From Pyrocephalus nanus (taxonomy: Eukaryota; Chordata; Aves; Passeriformes; Tyrannidae), in NCBI GenBank assembly GCA_038380795.1, contig CM076265.1, positions 4,204,001 through 4,268,000 of the forward strand: a stretch of 64,000 nucleotides of DNA, given 5' to 3'. The notes under the pieces are model-generated. The model made no database searches. It saw only the letters and a program-made list of their open reading frames with translations, and was not told the origin of the DNA. Each line of letters opens with the position of its first letter. Within the stretch, counting starts at the first letter, position 1. A program made the translations under genes and the position numbers. Below, piece by piece: positions 34,171 through 45,080 of the stretch.

Positions 34171-36547
34171 AGCATTTTACCTATTTTAATGGAAACAGAT
34201 GAGGAAATTGTGTGGGATGCCTGAGTGCCTATGATGCCCAGCTGTTTATTTTCAGAAGAAGACTTGGGAGTATTCATTTACTCTCCCTTCTAATACAAGA
34301 ACAAGGCTGTGGGCCACAAATTGCTGCAAGCTGGGACTACACAGTCCATAAATATAACTGTGCTTGGTTTGTTATATCTTCCCTCAGACTTTGGTTACTG
34401 AGCTCTCTTAGGGATAGGATATTGAACAAAACTGGGTTTTGGCATGACTTGGTACATCTGCTTTTACTTTCTGAGACTTCAGAGTAGTTTCAGAGGGGTA
34501 GATGCAGCTGGCTTGCTACAGTACTGCTATTCCTGGTTTATCTGCTCAGTGATGCTGATTTAGGGGTTGGACATCTTTTCAGCTTGCCATAATCTCTCTG
34601 CAGAGGTGGAGATGGGCTGCAGCACCAAGCACAGGGATGGCCTTTAAATGAGGCTGCACCAAATGGTTGCTGGCCAAAGTGTCTCAGGAGCTCCTATATT
34701 TGAGCACTTGGAATAGTGTCCTTCTACAGGAAAGCAAACTTGCTCCTAGATGTTTGCCTTGAAGCTTGATTATTATAATTGTAAATAAAGGCTAACATGC
34801 ATGTATTATAACTCAGGTCTTGTTTGCTTTTTATAGAGTGTGAAATGAGCTTCCACTTGTAATTGCAGGTTTTCTTGATTGATGTGAAGCTATTTTCTCT
34901 GTAAGCAGACACTTCTCAGTTTCTTGCTTTGTTCAGAGTGTGGATCAAAAAAAAAAACCAAACCCAAACTAACAATTTGGAAATAAAATCGATCTGCAAA
35001 GAGATCCATTTCCTAATGCCCCAGGACAGCAAGGACTTCTGAGTTAGGAAGTTGCATGCCCTTAACACGATTGTTGACTGTTCCCTTGAATGAAAGCTGT
35101 ACATCAAGAGAGATCTCTCATTACATGATTACAGCAAATATCCTCCTTGGAAGATACAAGGCACTTTCCCTTTGGATCCTGCTTATGAATTTTTACAGCT
35201 TGGAGAACTACAAATGTGTTTGAGAGGAAAGTGTATCTGTGACCAATGGAAACATAAAAGGGGAAAAGAAAAGTTGCAAGACTGCACAGACCTCCTGAAA
35301 TTCTGTGTCCCTGTGCATCAAAGGCTTTGCTTGCTCTCTGAAAGATGCTGTTTTTATCATTGCACACGATATTGCATCCTTTGGGATGAATTCTGCCAGC
35401 TATCAATAGAATTATTTATATATGGAACCTGTCAGGTTAGCAAAGGCCCAGGAATTCAGCTGGTCATTAAAGAGGTAAGTGCATTTTAATGTTCTGTATG
35501 CTGTGCATTCCAGTCAGCCCCAAGACTCCTTCCCTCTGCTGTGGCCTCTGTGTTCAGAACTGGGTTTCTGAGCAGGAGAGCCTTTCTCCAAATCTACTGT
35601 CTTGTTTAGTGATTTCATACAGTCCTGACCGTTGCAATTTGTAAAGCAAATCCATTTCAACACAAAAGTATTCTGTAAAATCTGTTACCTCTATAGGCCA
35701 AAATTAAGTTTAACATGTTCAAAACAACCTTTTTGTTTTTGCAATCTGATCTACTCCCAATTTATTTCTGCTACCACTGCTGTCACTGAATCCAAACTGT
35801 CTGTATGTAAACAGTTGTAAACACTTCTTACCATCTTTTCCAGTACTGTGAATTGCCTTGAGGGCATGTAGGATAGAAAGAAAGAGGCAAATAGGGGATT
35901 TTCCATATGGTCTGAATACTATATGATATTTTAGGAATGCTATTTCCCATTTTTATCCATTCCTCTCTTTGAATTTCAATCTTTAAACCATTACCTTTTC
36001 TCTCAGGACTGCTGTGAGTCTTAATTCATTAATGTCCGTAGAGTGCTTTGAAATCCTTAGATAAAAGAGATTATAGAAGTGGAAAATATTAAAGGGAAAA
36101 TGTGAACTCACAACCTCTATCCCTCCCTCCCTTACCTCACCTGTTCATGGAGATCTTTGTAACCATATAAACTTACCTCAGAATCAAGGCAAATATATTT
36201 TCCTTTGATGTACAGATAACGTGAGGTTGCAAATGCCCATTTTTTAAAAGAATCTTTTTCATATCAACAAAGTTAATGTAGAAAACTTCTTAGCAACGTT
36301 TTTAATCTTCTATTCTGTGCTTCCCCAATTAAAATGTGGTCCTGGTTATATTCAGCTGAATCTTGTAGGACTGCATCAGTACTGAAAGATTCATACATTA
36401 GGAAACAGAAGTTCCTCTATCAGGTTTATGTCACTTCAGACTGTAAAATAACTGACATGAAACAACCTTTCCAAGATGCATTATTTGTTCTCCAAGTGGG
36501 AACCACCTTCTCTATCCCAACATCTGCGCTGGTTTCTGTAAAGCAGA

Positions 36548-36720
36548 TTCACAGGATGACAGGATAATTCAGGTCAGAATGACCTCAGAAGATCTCTGGT
36601 CCAACCTTCTGCTCCAAGCAAGGTCAGCCATGAGATCAGATCAGGTTTCCCAGGGCTTTATCCAGGCAGGGAATCTCTTCACCTACCAACTTCTATCTGG
36701 AACCACTAGATCATCCTTGA
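36548..36720 (-). mobile_element. CR1 LINE fragment
   Basis: GACCTCAGAAGATCTCTGGT and CCAACCTTCTGCTCCAAGCA, then CCCAGGGCTTTATCCAG, are reverse-complemented CR1 3' blocks. Truncated and diverged. Confidence 0.85.
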
Positions 36721-38181
36721 ACTCCGCTGCTTCTGTTTCCATTCCATCCCTGCAGCCAAAAGATTGTCCGTGGTCATTCCCAGTAACTTCTTTTTCCCTG
36801 TAAAGAAAACTGGAGAGAAGTGAGGGTAAGAACTGTGAAGGAGCCTAAGGGAGGTAAGGCAACAAACAGCCTTTTTGAGACCCTGGAGTACACACTAAGG
36901 ACAGACTTAGAGCAAGGAAATAAGGCTTGCCACCTCAGCTTCTTGGTTTGGATATTGGAAGTCCCGTTCTCCAGGCCTGGTGAGCTAAGAAATTCCCTCT
37001 TTGCCGTTGCCATTGACTAAAATCTTTGGAGAACTGCTTTTCTCAGGCATTCAAGATCACCCTCTTAATCCACATGGGGCAACCCTCACAATCTCTTACT
37101 GTCTCCAAGAGGAAAGGCTCTAAGTCCTGTCTTCTGTGTCAGAGTGAAAAGACCAATCTGCAGCAGAAGGTTTCAGTTTTCTCTCCAGTGCTGTTCTTAC
37201 AGCCCTCAGCTGGGCAATGCTTTGTGTTACTGCAATTTTTACTGACAAATAGGATGGGGAACCCTTTATCAGAGGGGAAAACCCCCACCAATCTATTCAG
37301 TGCCCAGTTACAACATTCTTGATATCCAGGCTGTCCAAGACAGAGCAGCTAATCATGTTTCTAAAAAGACACCATTGTAGTGTCTCTCATCTTTCTTCTG
37401 GAGTTCATTTCTATTTCTTAGAACAGCCAATGTATTTCAGACCTTGTCCTTTTTGCTGCTGCTGTGACATTATCCTTGTTCTTCCAGTTCAGCCATTTAA
37501 AGTCAGTAGAAAACTCTAGTGACCTCTTTATTTGCAGACAGGGCAGATATCTGCAAGCCAGTTGTAGAGAGTAGCTAGTTTCAGTCTGTACTTAAATACT
37601 TAAATGAGCATATGGTTATTCAGATTTCTCTTTAAACTTCAGCTCCAAAAGTTTCTCCTGTATTACATAAGCAAGTGCTGATATGATCTGGAATTTTGAG
37701 TTGACTGTAATATTGTTACTAGATATTAGACTAGAGTTGTTTCACCACCACTTCATCCTCAAAGGAGAATTAATCATTGACTTAACCAGAATGCTAATAT
37801 GAATGATTGTGTTGTTATGCATATGTTGATTTATTCAACTTTTTCAGCCTTCTAGGTCCCTTTTGAAAACAAGCTTAGCCAACCAAACTTAACAAGCTTT
37901 CACTTGAGTGTGTATAAATGTTAAGTAAACAAAATGTTTTTGCTGCTTATGCTTGCAGTATTCAGCTTCATTAAACATGTTTATACGCAGTCTTTTGTAG
38001 CCTTCTGCAGTGTACACGACTAACTTGTAAGACGCATTTCATTCAGATGAAAGAAGACACGGAAAATGTGTTTCGGAGAACTCCTTTGAACGTAGCTCTC
38101 CCGAGACACTCTCGAGGTGTCCTATTCAAGAAAAAAAAAAAAAAAATCTCAAATCTTGAAAACTGTGAGGTGAGAAAGGGC

Positions 38182-38744
38182 TGCCGTGGTTTCACCTCAC
38201 CCCACGCAGCCACTCGCTCACCAGCAGGATCGGGGAGAGAATCCGAAGGGTAAAATCTGGGAAACTCTGGGGTTGAGATGAAGACAGTTTAACAGGAAAG
38301 GCAAAAGCCACACTCACAAGCAAAGCAATACAAGGAATTAACTCACTGCTTCCCACGGGCATGCAGGTGCTCAGCCATCTCCAGGAGAGCAGTGCATCGT
38401 GTGCAACAGTTACTCAGGAAGATAAACACCATCACTCCAAAAATTCCTCCATTCCTCCTTCTTCCCCCCACTGAGCATGGTGCCACATGGCCTGGAACAT
38501 CCCTTTGGTCACTTGGGGTCACCTGTGCTGGCCGTGTCCCCTCCCAACCTCCCACCCACCCCCAAATTCCCTGCCAGCATGGCAGTACAAGCAGCAGCAA
38601 AGGCCTCAGCTCTGTGCGAGCCCCGCTCAGCAATAACAAAAACATCTCTGCATGATCAGCCCCGTGTTCAGCATGAATCCAAAACACAACCCCCCACCAG
38701 CCACCGTGAAGAAAATTAACTCTGCCCCAGCCCAAACCTGCACA
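38182..38744 (-). mobile_element. Solo LTR of an avian endogenous retrovirus
   Basis: About 563 bp. On the minus strand it starts TGTGCAGG and ends ACCACGGCA, so the TG...CA termini are present. Internal blocks match an LTR family I recognise from many bird genomes: GAAGAAAATTAACTCT near one end, CATCCCTTTGGTCACTTGGG in the middle, CAGCCATCTCCAGGAG and TTTCACCTCACCCCACGCAG at the other end. No retroviral gene sequence adjoins it. The stretch that usually carries the TATA box just before CTGAGCATG seems to be deleted. Flanking bases do not show a clear target-site duplication. The family name is not assigned. Confidence 0.75.
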
Positions 38745-39500
38745 GGTGTGGAACAACAGGTTCAGGTTGGCTTCTCTTGGATGGACTTTGCACAGAATAA
38801 CACGTAACAACCACTCTGCCCGGTGAAGGTGTCCATGTTAGTGGTGTCCCTGCTGCCAAGCAGGAATTCTGCTACCCAGCAGTTGCAGGCTGAGGCCAGC
38901 ACGGTGTGAGGGTTCACACATCCCACTTCCTTTGGCAGCCCAGGACAGGGTTTGTTTCCAATTAGGCAGCCAGGCTTCAGAGGCCACGGAGACACAAACA
39001 GCAGAGAGAATTTTAGGAATGCCCCCACATCTGGCAGATGTTCAGGGAAGACCTTGGGAGTGAAGACAAACAACTGAGTCCTGCCCTGAGCCCCACCTAC
39101 CAAAGCAAGGATTAAACAAGTTTGATCAAATTCTTCCTGCCACACAAGCCAAATACAAGATAACTACTTGACAGAATCACAGTATAGAAAGATGCCCCTT
39201 CCTAAAAAAAAAAAAATCTGATGTCCTGAGGGAACATCCAGCCTGGTTAAAGGACAGCAGGTTGCTTCAGCTGTATGGGAACACTGGTAAAAATCTTGGG
39301 GCAGTGGCTCACCAAAATCCCAACCTGATGCTGGCAAAGGTGCTTTATTGTGATAACGAGTGACCATGGAGGATGCTGGCTGCTCATGGATACAAGCTGT
39401 GGAGGAAGCATCCTACTTTGAAGAGGTGCATATTCCAACCATGGAAATAGAGAGTGACAACTCTGAGGATGCTGGAGATGCTGGATAACATTGGTTACAA

Positions 39501-39519
39501 ATTGGTTGTAACAACCAAT
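39501..39519. repeat. Perfect short inverted repeat
   Basis: ATTGGTTGT-A-ACAACCAAT, nine-base arms around one base. With one indel the arms extend to ACAAATTGGTTGT and its complement. Confidence 0.8.
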
Positions 39520-39940
39520 TGTTTGTAACATTTTGTAATATTGTAATATTTTAACTACAATATAAGGCACTGCTAAGTAAATTCTTAGTTCATGTAAACC
39601 ACTGCTTAGATGTGCTCTTGTGACTGGTCACTCAATCTAACCAGCTGTGATCACGAGCTATGAGCGAGGAGCCCATGTATTTCTTACCAAAGAGGGACAG
39701 GTACCTCCCTTTTAACAAGTACACAGGGGACATAATTCTTAGAGAACTGCTGTCCTTTTTCTTTTAAAACTGTCATTTAAGTTTTGGTGTTTGAACTTTC
39801 TTTTTAGTGTAATGGTTTTCAGGTCACAGGAGAGGTAAATGGGTGAAACAGCTCCTAAGACATTATACACCTGTCTCGTTCAATTGATCAGCATTTGATT
39901 TCATTTTCCAAACCTAAATGGTTTTTTTTAAAGAAACCTT

Positions 39941-39984
39941 TCATTTTTAAAAAGCAAAACATTCATTTTTAAAAAGCAAAATAA
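39941..39984. repeat. 22-bp direct tandem duplication
   Basis: TCATTTTTAAAAAGCAAAA occurs twice back to back, offset 22 bp. Confidence 0.85.
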
Positions 39985-42900
39985 TCCTCCCCATGCCAAA
40001 GAATATAACAACGACAGCATCTGGCTGTCCTTAAGAAAAACCTATTAGCTATCTCAAGAGTTAATCTTTCAAAGATTATACTGGAATTCAGTGAGGTAAA
40101 TAGATTCTAAAGATTCATTCTATCCCCAAAAGCAACAGCTTTTGTTAATGCACATGCATTTACACAGTAGCATCTTAAAAATGCAAAATAAGACATTTTT
40201 AAGAATTCATTGCCTAAAGTCAGAACTTATAAGAACATTCAAATTGATTAACTACAGCCAAAAGCTAAAAGGTACATAACAGAGCCTGAAAAATTAACGA
40301 AAGCTTTGCTATTTTAGTTTACCATCCCTTTTTTCCTTCTCTCTTAACACTCCTACCACTGCAACCACCAGTTTTGTAACAGAATGTTTTACCAGACCCT
40401 GCAGCAGACACACAGACAAATGAACTCGAGATTGTCCTGAAAAGTCTGTGAAAACACCTCAGGAAATGTTGACTCTTACAGTCTTAGGATCAAAGCTGAA
40501 TTATCTGAAGTTAAACGATTTAAATTCTTTAGATGATGAATTGCATGTAGCTCTTCACGAATGTTTTGTTTTCTAATCATGAAACATTTTTCACTTACAA
40601 TAAAAACCGGTTCTTTAAGGATACGAATAATATTCAGTATTTTTAGGCAGCTTTTAATGTTTTAGAACTGAACTTTCCATGACATTTCGGAGTGTCAGAG
40701 GAAAAGGCTCTTGCAAAGGAAGCCTCATATTTTCAAATGCTTATGGCAAAGTGTGGGATTATGGCATCATGGCTTTCACAGCATTTAAACAGCCTTGTGG
40801 TAATTAAACTGCACTGGGCCAGATCCTGCTGTCCATGCTGGGATCAGAACTCCAAAGCATGGCCAGTGTGCACTTAATCATTGTGGGCTTGGTATCCTGA
40901 AGTTCCAGCTAAGACCAAGGGCTCCTTGTTTAGCAGAATTTCTATGGAATTTGTGGTAAAAGGCAATCTTTGATTTAACACATTTATAGAGCGTAGCTGG
41001 CACTTAGATTTTATCCACTGGGAACCCAGTGAGCTTCCACAGCACCCAGGGTGGGCTGAGATGACAAAAAGCTGACATATTCAGGAGTCCCAAGTTCCAG
41101 GCTGGTGCTCCCACTCCCCCCACCATCATTTCACTTCTGAGAAAGTACTAAAAGGCTTTTTCATAGGAATTGTCTTGGGATTTGAATGGCATCATCCCTA
41201 GGCTAAAGGTGTGTGTTTAAAGTGTTTTGTTACCTGTGGTTCTGAATGGACTCTTAAATAAGAGAATTATTACTGTGCTAGTGTCCTATGAGAACTTGGG
41301 CTTTGATCATTATTTTTTAGAGTCCAAGGCTGTATAACACATGATTGCTTTTACCTATCTAACAGTCTGGAACACATCAAAAGGGTAAGAACCAAGAGGA
41401 AAGGGAATAGCTTGTGCTTAAGATGCCGTTGTTAGTTGGGAGATGTGATCTTGGCAAATGGCTCTCATCAGCTCTGTGCCATAGCTTTCTGTTTCTAAAA
41501 CAGAGATTAAAACGTTGGGTTCTTTTTTTTTTTTTTTTTTTTCTCTTGCCTTTTGTCTGTCTAGGTTGTAAGCACTGGTGAGGGTACACACGTGCAGCAC
41601 CGTGTATGTTAGTGCTCCTCGCTACAGCCACATCATTTAATCAATAAAAATATGCCTTATGCTTCTTTGATTGATAAAATGCTGAATGTCTCACTAGTCT
41701 GAGCTAGAGAAACATGTTTTTCAGATGACCTTTAACTGGGAATAGTAGGAGATCACTGTCCTTGCCTTTCAGTTGGGGAGTATGAAACCAGTAATGCAAA
41801 TTTTCAGGCTCTTGGTATGCAAATTAACAAAAGAGGTGGCAGTACACACGTCTTTTCAAAGCTCAAACCATCACATGTGCACAGGAAAAAATAAAAAAGG
41901 TTACCCTTCTGTAGTTCTCTACAGTCAAGCATTCTTTCAAAGGGAAAATCCATCACTTTGAAGAATTTACAGAAGAAAACCTCCACAGCAACTAAAGCTG
42001 CAGGCAAACGAGTGAAAGGCAAAATGCAACTGCTGAGAAAAATAAATAAGGGCCTTTACAGCAGTCCCATTGAATTGAAATTTTCCTTTATCACAGACTA
42101 GGCTGTTCTAATCTTCTTTTCTACCTCTGGCCACATATTTTAAAAGAAGATTTTCTAAACATAAAAATGTTACAGTAGAAGCAGAGTTTCGTACTAATGT
42201 ATTATAAACCGTCTCTTACCGAACTAAAACACCACCTGAATTTTGCCAAGGAACCAGTTTGGCTTAATTTTTCATTCCTGTTGGCTGCATGAGAAATATC
42301 TACCCAAAAAAAAGTGGCAGCTGATAGAAGTTTCACCTTCCACAGGAGATGGCACTCAGCAAGTGCACCAAACACTTGCAAAGGCATTGGAGCACGGGCA
42401 AGGCTGAGCATCGTGGGGAAGCCTCCTGCAAAGACACCCTGACCTTGAAGTTCCCAAGAGCCACAGCAGCCCAGATACTTTGTTTTTCCAGGTAAGCTTA
42501 AATAAAAACTTCAGGCAACCCAAGTTCATAGGCTATTTTTTTACAGAGGCCACGTTCTTTAACATTTAAAGTGCAGAACGAAAGAAATGGTCTAAACGAG
42601 ATGTAGATTTTGTTTACTGGTGTTCTGTGTCAGCAGATGTGCTGAACACTGGGCTGAAAGCTGGAGCTCTGCTGAACCAACAGCCTTGAGGATCAAGCTG
42701 AAGGCAAGGTGACACTGTAGCCATAATTTTATTTGGGAATGAACTGATTTTTCTTTGCTCAAGAATGAGGTGCCACAGAAGGAGTCATAAAGGACTAACT
42801 AGGGAGTTTAGGCAGAAAATGAGGAAAATGCCTTGAAAACCTGGACTGGTGCTGGGATAGGAAGGATGAAGGGTGGTATTGCTCCTGAATATATACGCCT

Positions 42901-43521
42901 GAGGAACAGGAACCATTTCTCTTTACCCTGGCCACTCCCAAAAAGTGGTTGGCAGTGACCATCCGAGGTGTCTTGGGCTGTAGCCAGAGCAGGCAGTGAA
43001 CCATGACCTTCAAATCCTTCAGTCCCTTCAACACCACCTACTTCTGTGGCCTTCAGCCAGCCTTGACTTTGATGGTAACATTCTGCTCTAAACACAGTGT
43101 GTTACAGCGCTCCTGCTATAAAAAAAGTGTATTTCAGTTTGAGGCTAAATCTTTTTGTGTAAACTCCACCTGTTTCTCATCTGTCATGATATTTGGTAGC
43201 GCTTCTTTTGCTTCTCCACTGAAATTGTGTGGGCCAAGTTAGCTCAGATATGGGGGTGACCAAGAAAATATGTGGCTGCTTGAGGTCTGCTGGGGCACAG
43301 GCACATGATGGCATCAGGACCACCACAGGCCAGAGAGTCATACTGGACCAGAGGGGGCTTCTGCAGAACCTTCTGGAATGTGGGTACATGTAATTTCCAG
43401 AACTGGTGCTGAGGTGCCAAAGTGGCTCTATAAGGAATTAACTTCCACCCAGAGTGGCTTATTAGCCCTGGCTTGTTAGAGACTGCGAGCCTCCAGAGCA
43501 GGCTGGACCTGCTCCAAGTAA

Positions 43522-43656
43522 TTTCAGAGAATATTCTGAGTTGGAAGGGACCCACTGAAGGATCACTGAAGCCCAACTTGTGATTGGCCCGTACAGGATT
43601 AAACTCACAATCTTGGTGTTATTAACACCGTGCTCCAACCAGCTGAGCTAATCTCA
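43522..43656 (-). mobile_element. tRNA-Ile-headed, CR1-tailed SINE (TguSINE1-like)
   Basis: Reading the minus strand from 43,656: TTAGCTCAGCTGGTTGGAGC (A box), an anticodon loop TTAATAA (anticodon AAT, isoleucine), a degenerate B box (AGTTTAATCC for GGTTCGATCC) and TGTACGGGCC. This is a decayed tRNA-Ile(AAT). It runs directly into GTGGGTCCCTTCCAACTCAG, the CR1 3' end. This is the composite described for the zebra finch TguSINE1 family, mobilised by CR1. It is too mutated and lacks the acceptor-stem 5' half to be a functional tRNA gene. It is the best taxonomic clue in the window. Confidence 0.85.
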
Positions 43657-43899
43657 GGGTCCAACACAAAGATCTGCACTAATGAGAAGGTGATAGCAGG
43701 TTCATATCGTTTTTTTTGAATACATATCTAGCTGAGATGTGTTTGGTGCCAACAATATATTGCATTAATAGTGCTGTACATGCAATACAGCCTTGTGGCT
43801 TCCCTTGACTGGCATCCCCAGGTCTGTGTGCCCGTTTCTCTGTACTGGTCCTGCAGTGGAGGCTGGGATGGGAAGGAGGACAGCAGGCTAGGCAGACAG

Positions 43900-45080
43900 G
43901 GGACACGACCCGATGTGTCCCCCAAGCCTGCCCGCACCGCTCTCCTGGCGACATCGCGTCTTCACTCTTGGGGCAGGAGACGCAGGAGAGTCAAAGGGTG
44001 CCGGTGGCTGCTTCTCCGGGCAAGGTCGTGAGCGGTCAGCCCTGTCCGGAGCCCAGGGCTTGGCGTGGCGTGGCACGGAGCGAGCCCCTCACGCAGGGTG
44101 CGATGCGATGCGGGCGCGGTGCGATGCGGGCGCTCCCAGCGCCGCCTCCCCTCAGAGCATCCGCCCCCCGCCCCGTCGGTCCCCGCTCCCTCCCGGAGCG
44201 CCGCTCCCCGTTCCCCCCGCCCATCCATTGGCGTCCCGGCCCCCACGTGGGCGCGGCGTTCCCCGGGAAGGAGTGGGCTCGGCGGAGGGGGCGGTCGGTC
44301 GTTGTCCTGGCGACGGGAGAGTGAGTTGTGGCGGCGGCGGCGGGAGCGGCGGCGTTGGAGCTGGAGCCGCAGCCGGGCGTGCAGGGCGGCCCCTCGCCCT
44401 GCCCCGGGCTCATGGGCCGCCGGCCCGCGGGAGGAGCAGCAGCAGCAGCAGCGCCCAGGGCCGTCCGCCCTGCCTGCAGAAGCAGCAGCAGCCCCGGCAG
44501 GTACCGGCGGGGGAGTGGGGGGAGAACCCGCCCGGCGAAGGAGGGAGGGAGGGAGGGAGGGATGCGAAAGTTTGTCCCGGCGCGCCGCTGCCGCTCTGCC
44601 GGCGGGAGGGACGCGGCCGCGGGCGGGCGGAGCGCCGAGCCCAGCCGAGCCCAGCCCAACCCCACCGGGGCAGCGGCTCCAGGCGGCGGGAGGGGGTCCT
44701 GGGGGGGCTCTGCCCCATCCTCGGCGGGGCGGGAGCGGCTCCTCCGCGCTGCCTCCCGCGAATGGTTCGGGGTGGGTGGGGGGTTCCCTTCCCTCGGTGC
44801 CCCCGCCCGGGTTTGCGCGGTCTGGGCGGGCTGAGCCCCCGGTTGGAGGTGGCCGCGGGTGGGGTTTGCCGCCGGGCGGATCTGTTAGTATTTTTGTTAT
44901 CTGCCGCCCCTCTGTTGTTATTTTTTTGTTATCGTTCCGTTTCGCGGTGCGTGAGGGGGGCAGAGAGGGGCGCCCGCCCCGCCCGGACCCCACGGGTTGA
45001 GGGGTGAACCCTCGCAGGGTTTAATTTTTTTTTTTGTCTCCCACCTCCCGGCCGCGCTACGGACCGGCGGAACTTGGGAG
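43900..45080. promoter_or_regulatory. CpG island at the presumed NAV2 promoter
   Basis: Dense CpG with GC boxes. Recognisable motifs are an inverted CCAAT (ATTGG, 44,227-44,231), an E-box CACGTG (44,244-44,249) and an RFX X-box-like palindrome GTTGTCCTGGCGAC (44,301-44,314). A GCGATGCG-type short repeat lies at 44,100-44,132, GGC repeats follow 44,330, and (GGGA)n lies at about 44,540-44,562. The NAV2 start codon lies 3.7 kb downstream on the plus strand. The exact start site is not visible. Confidence 0.72.
44315..44500 (+). other. NAV2: Probable non-coding first exon of NAV2
   Basis: The donor CCCGGCAG|GTACCG closes the segment at 44,500. The 5' limit is a guess. It includes two short CAG runs (44,434-44,448 and 44,481-44,490). 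An ATG at 44,412 opens a 29-codon frame rich in Ala and Ser that reaches the donor. I do not recognise it as protein and treat it as an upstream open frame. Splicing to the 48.2-kb exon is inferred from orientation and order only. GAGA|GTGAGT at 44,320 is an alternative donor. Confidence 0.45.

Larger units (their letters stand above)
17791..43521. other. E2F8-NAV2 intergenic interval
   Basis: About 26 kb of AT-rich DNA. Outside the repeats and candidate segments listed separately, I recognise no gene, RNA gene or further complete mobile element. Open frames are mostly short or run through CR1 remnants. Confidence 0.55.

Noticed and set aside
33673..34224. 183-codon open frame
   Set aside because: It is mostly antisense CR1 sequence plus an A-rich insertion.
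38047..38253. Open frame and A tract before the LTR
   Set aside because: It crosses a homopolymer and the LTR edge and lacks coding features.
39173..39275. Possible further CR1 remnant (ACAGAATCACAGTATAGAAA)
   Set aside because: Only the first 20 bases resemble CR1; the following sequence does not continue the family pattern.
43590..43656. A functional tRNA-Ile gene
   Set aside because: The 5' acceptor half is missing, the B box is mutated and it is fused to a CR1 tail; it is the head of a SINE.
43913..45007. Long open frames (up to 364 codons) on both strands at the NAV2 CpG island
   Set aside because: Same stop-poor composition effect. No family resemblance; they overlap each other in several frames.
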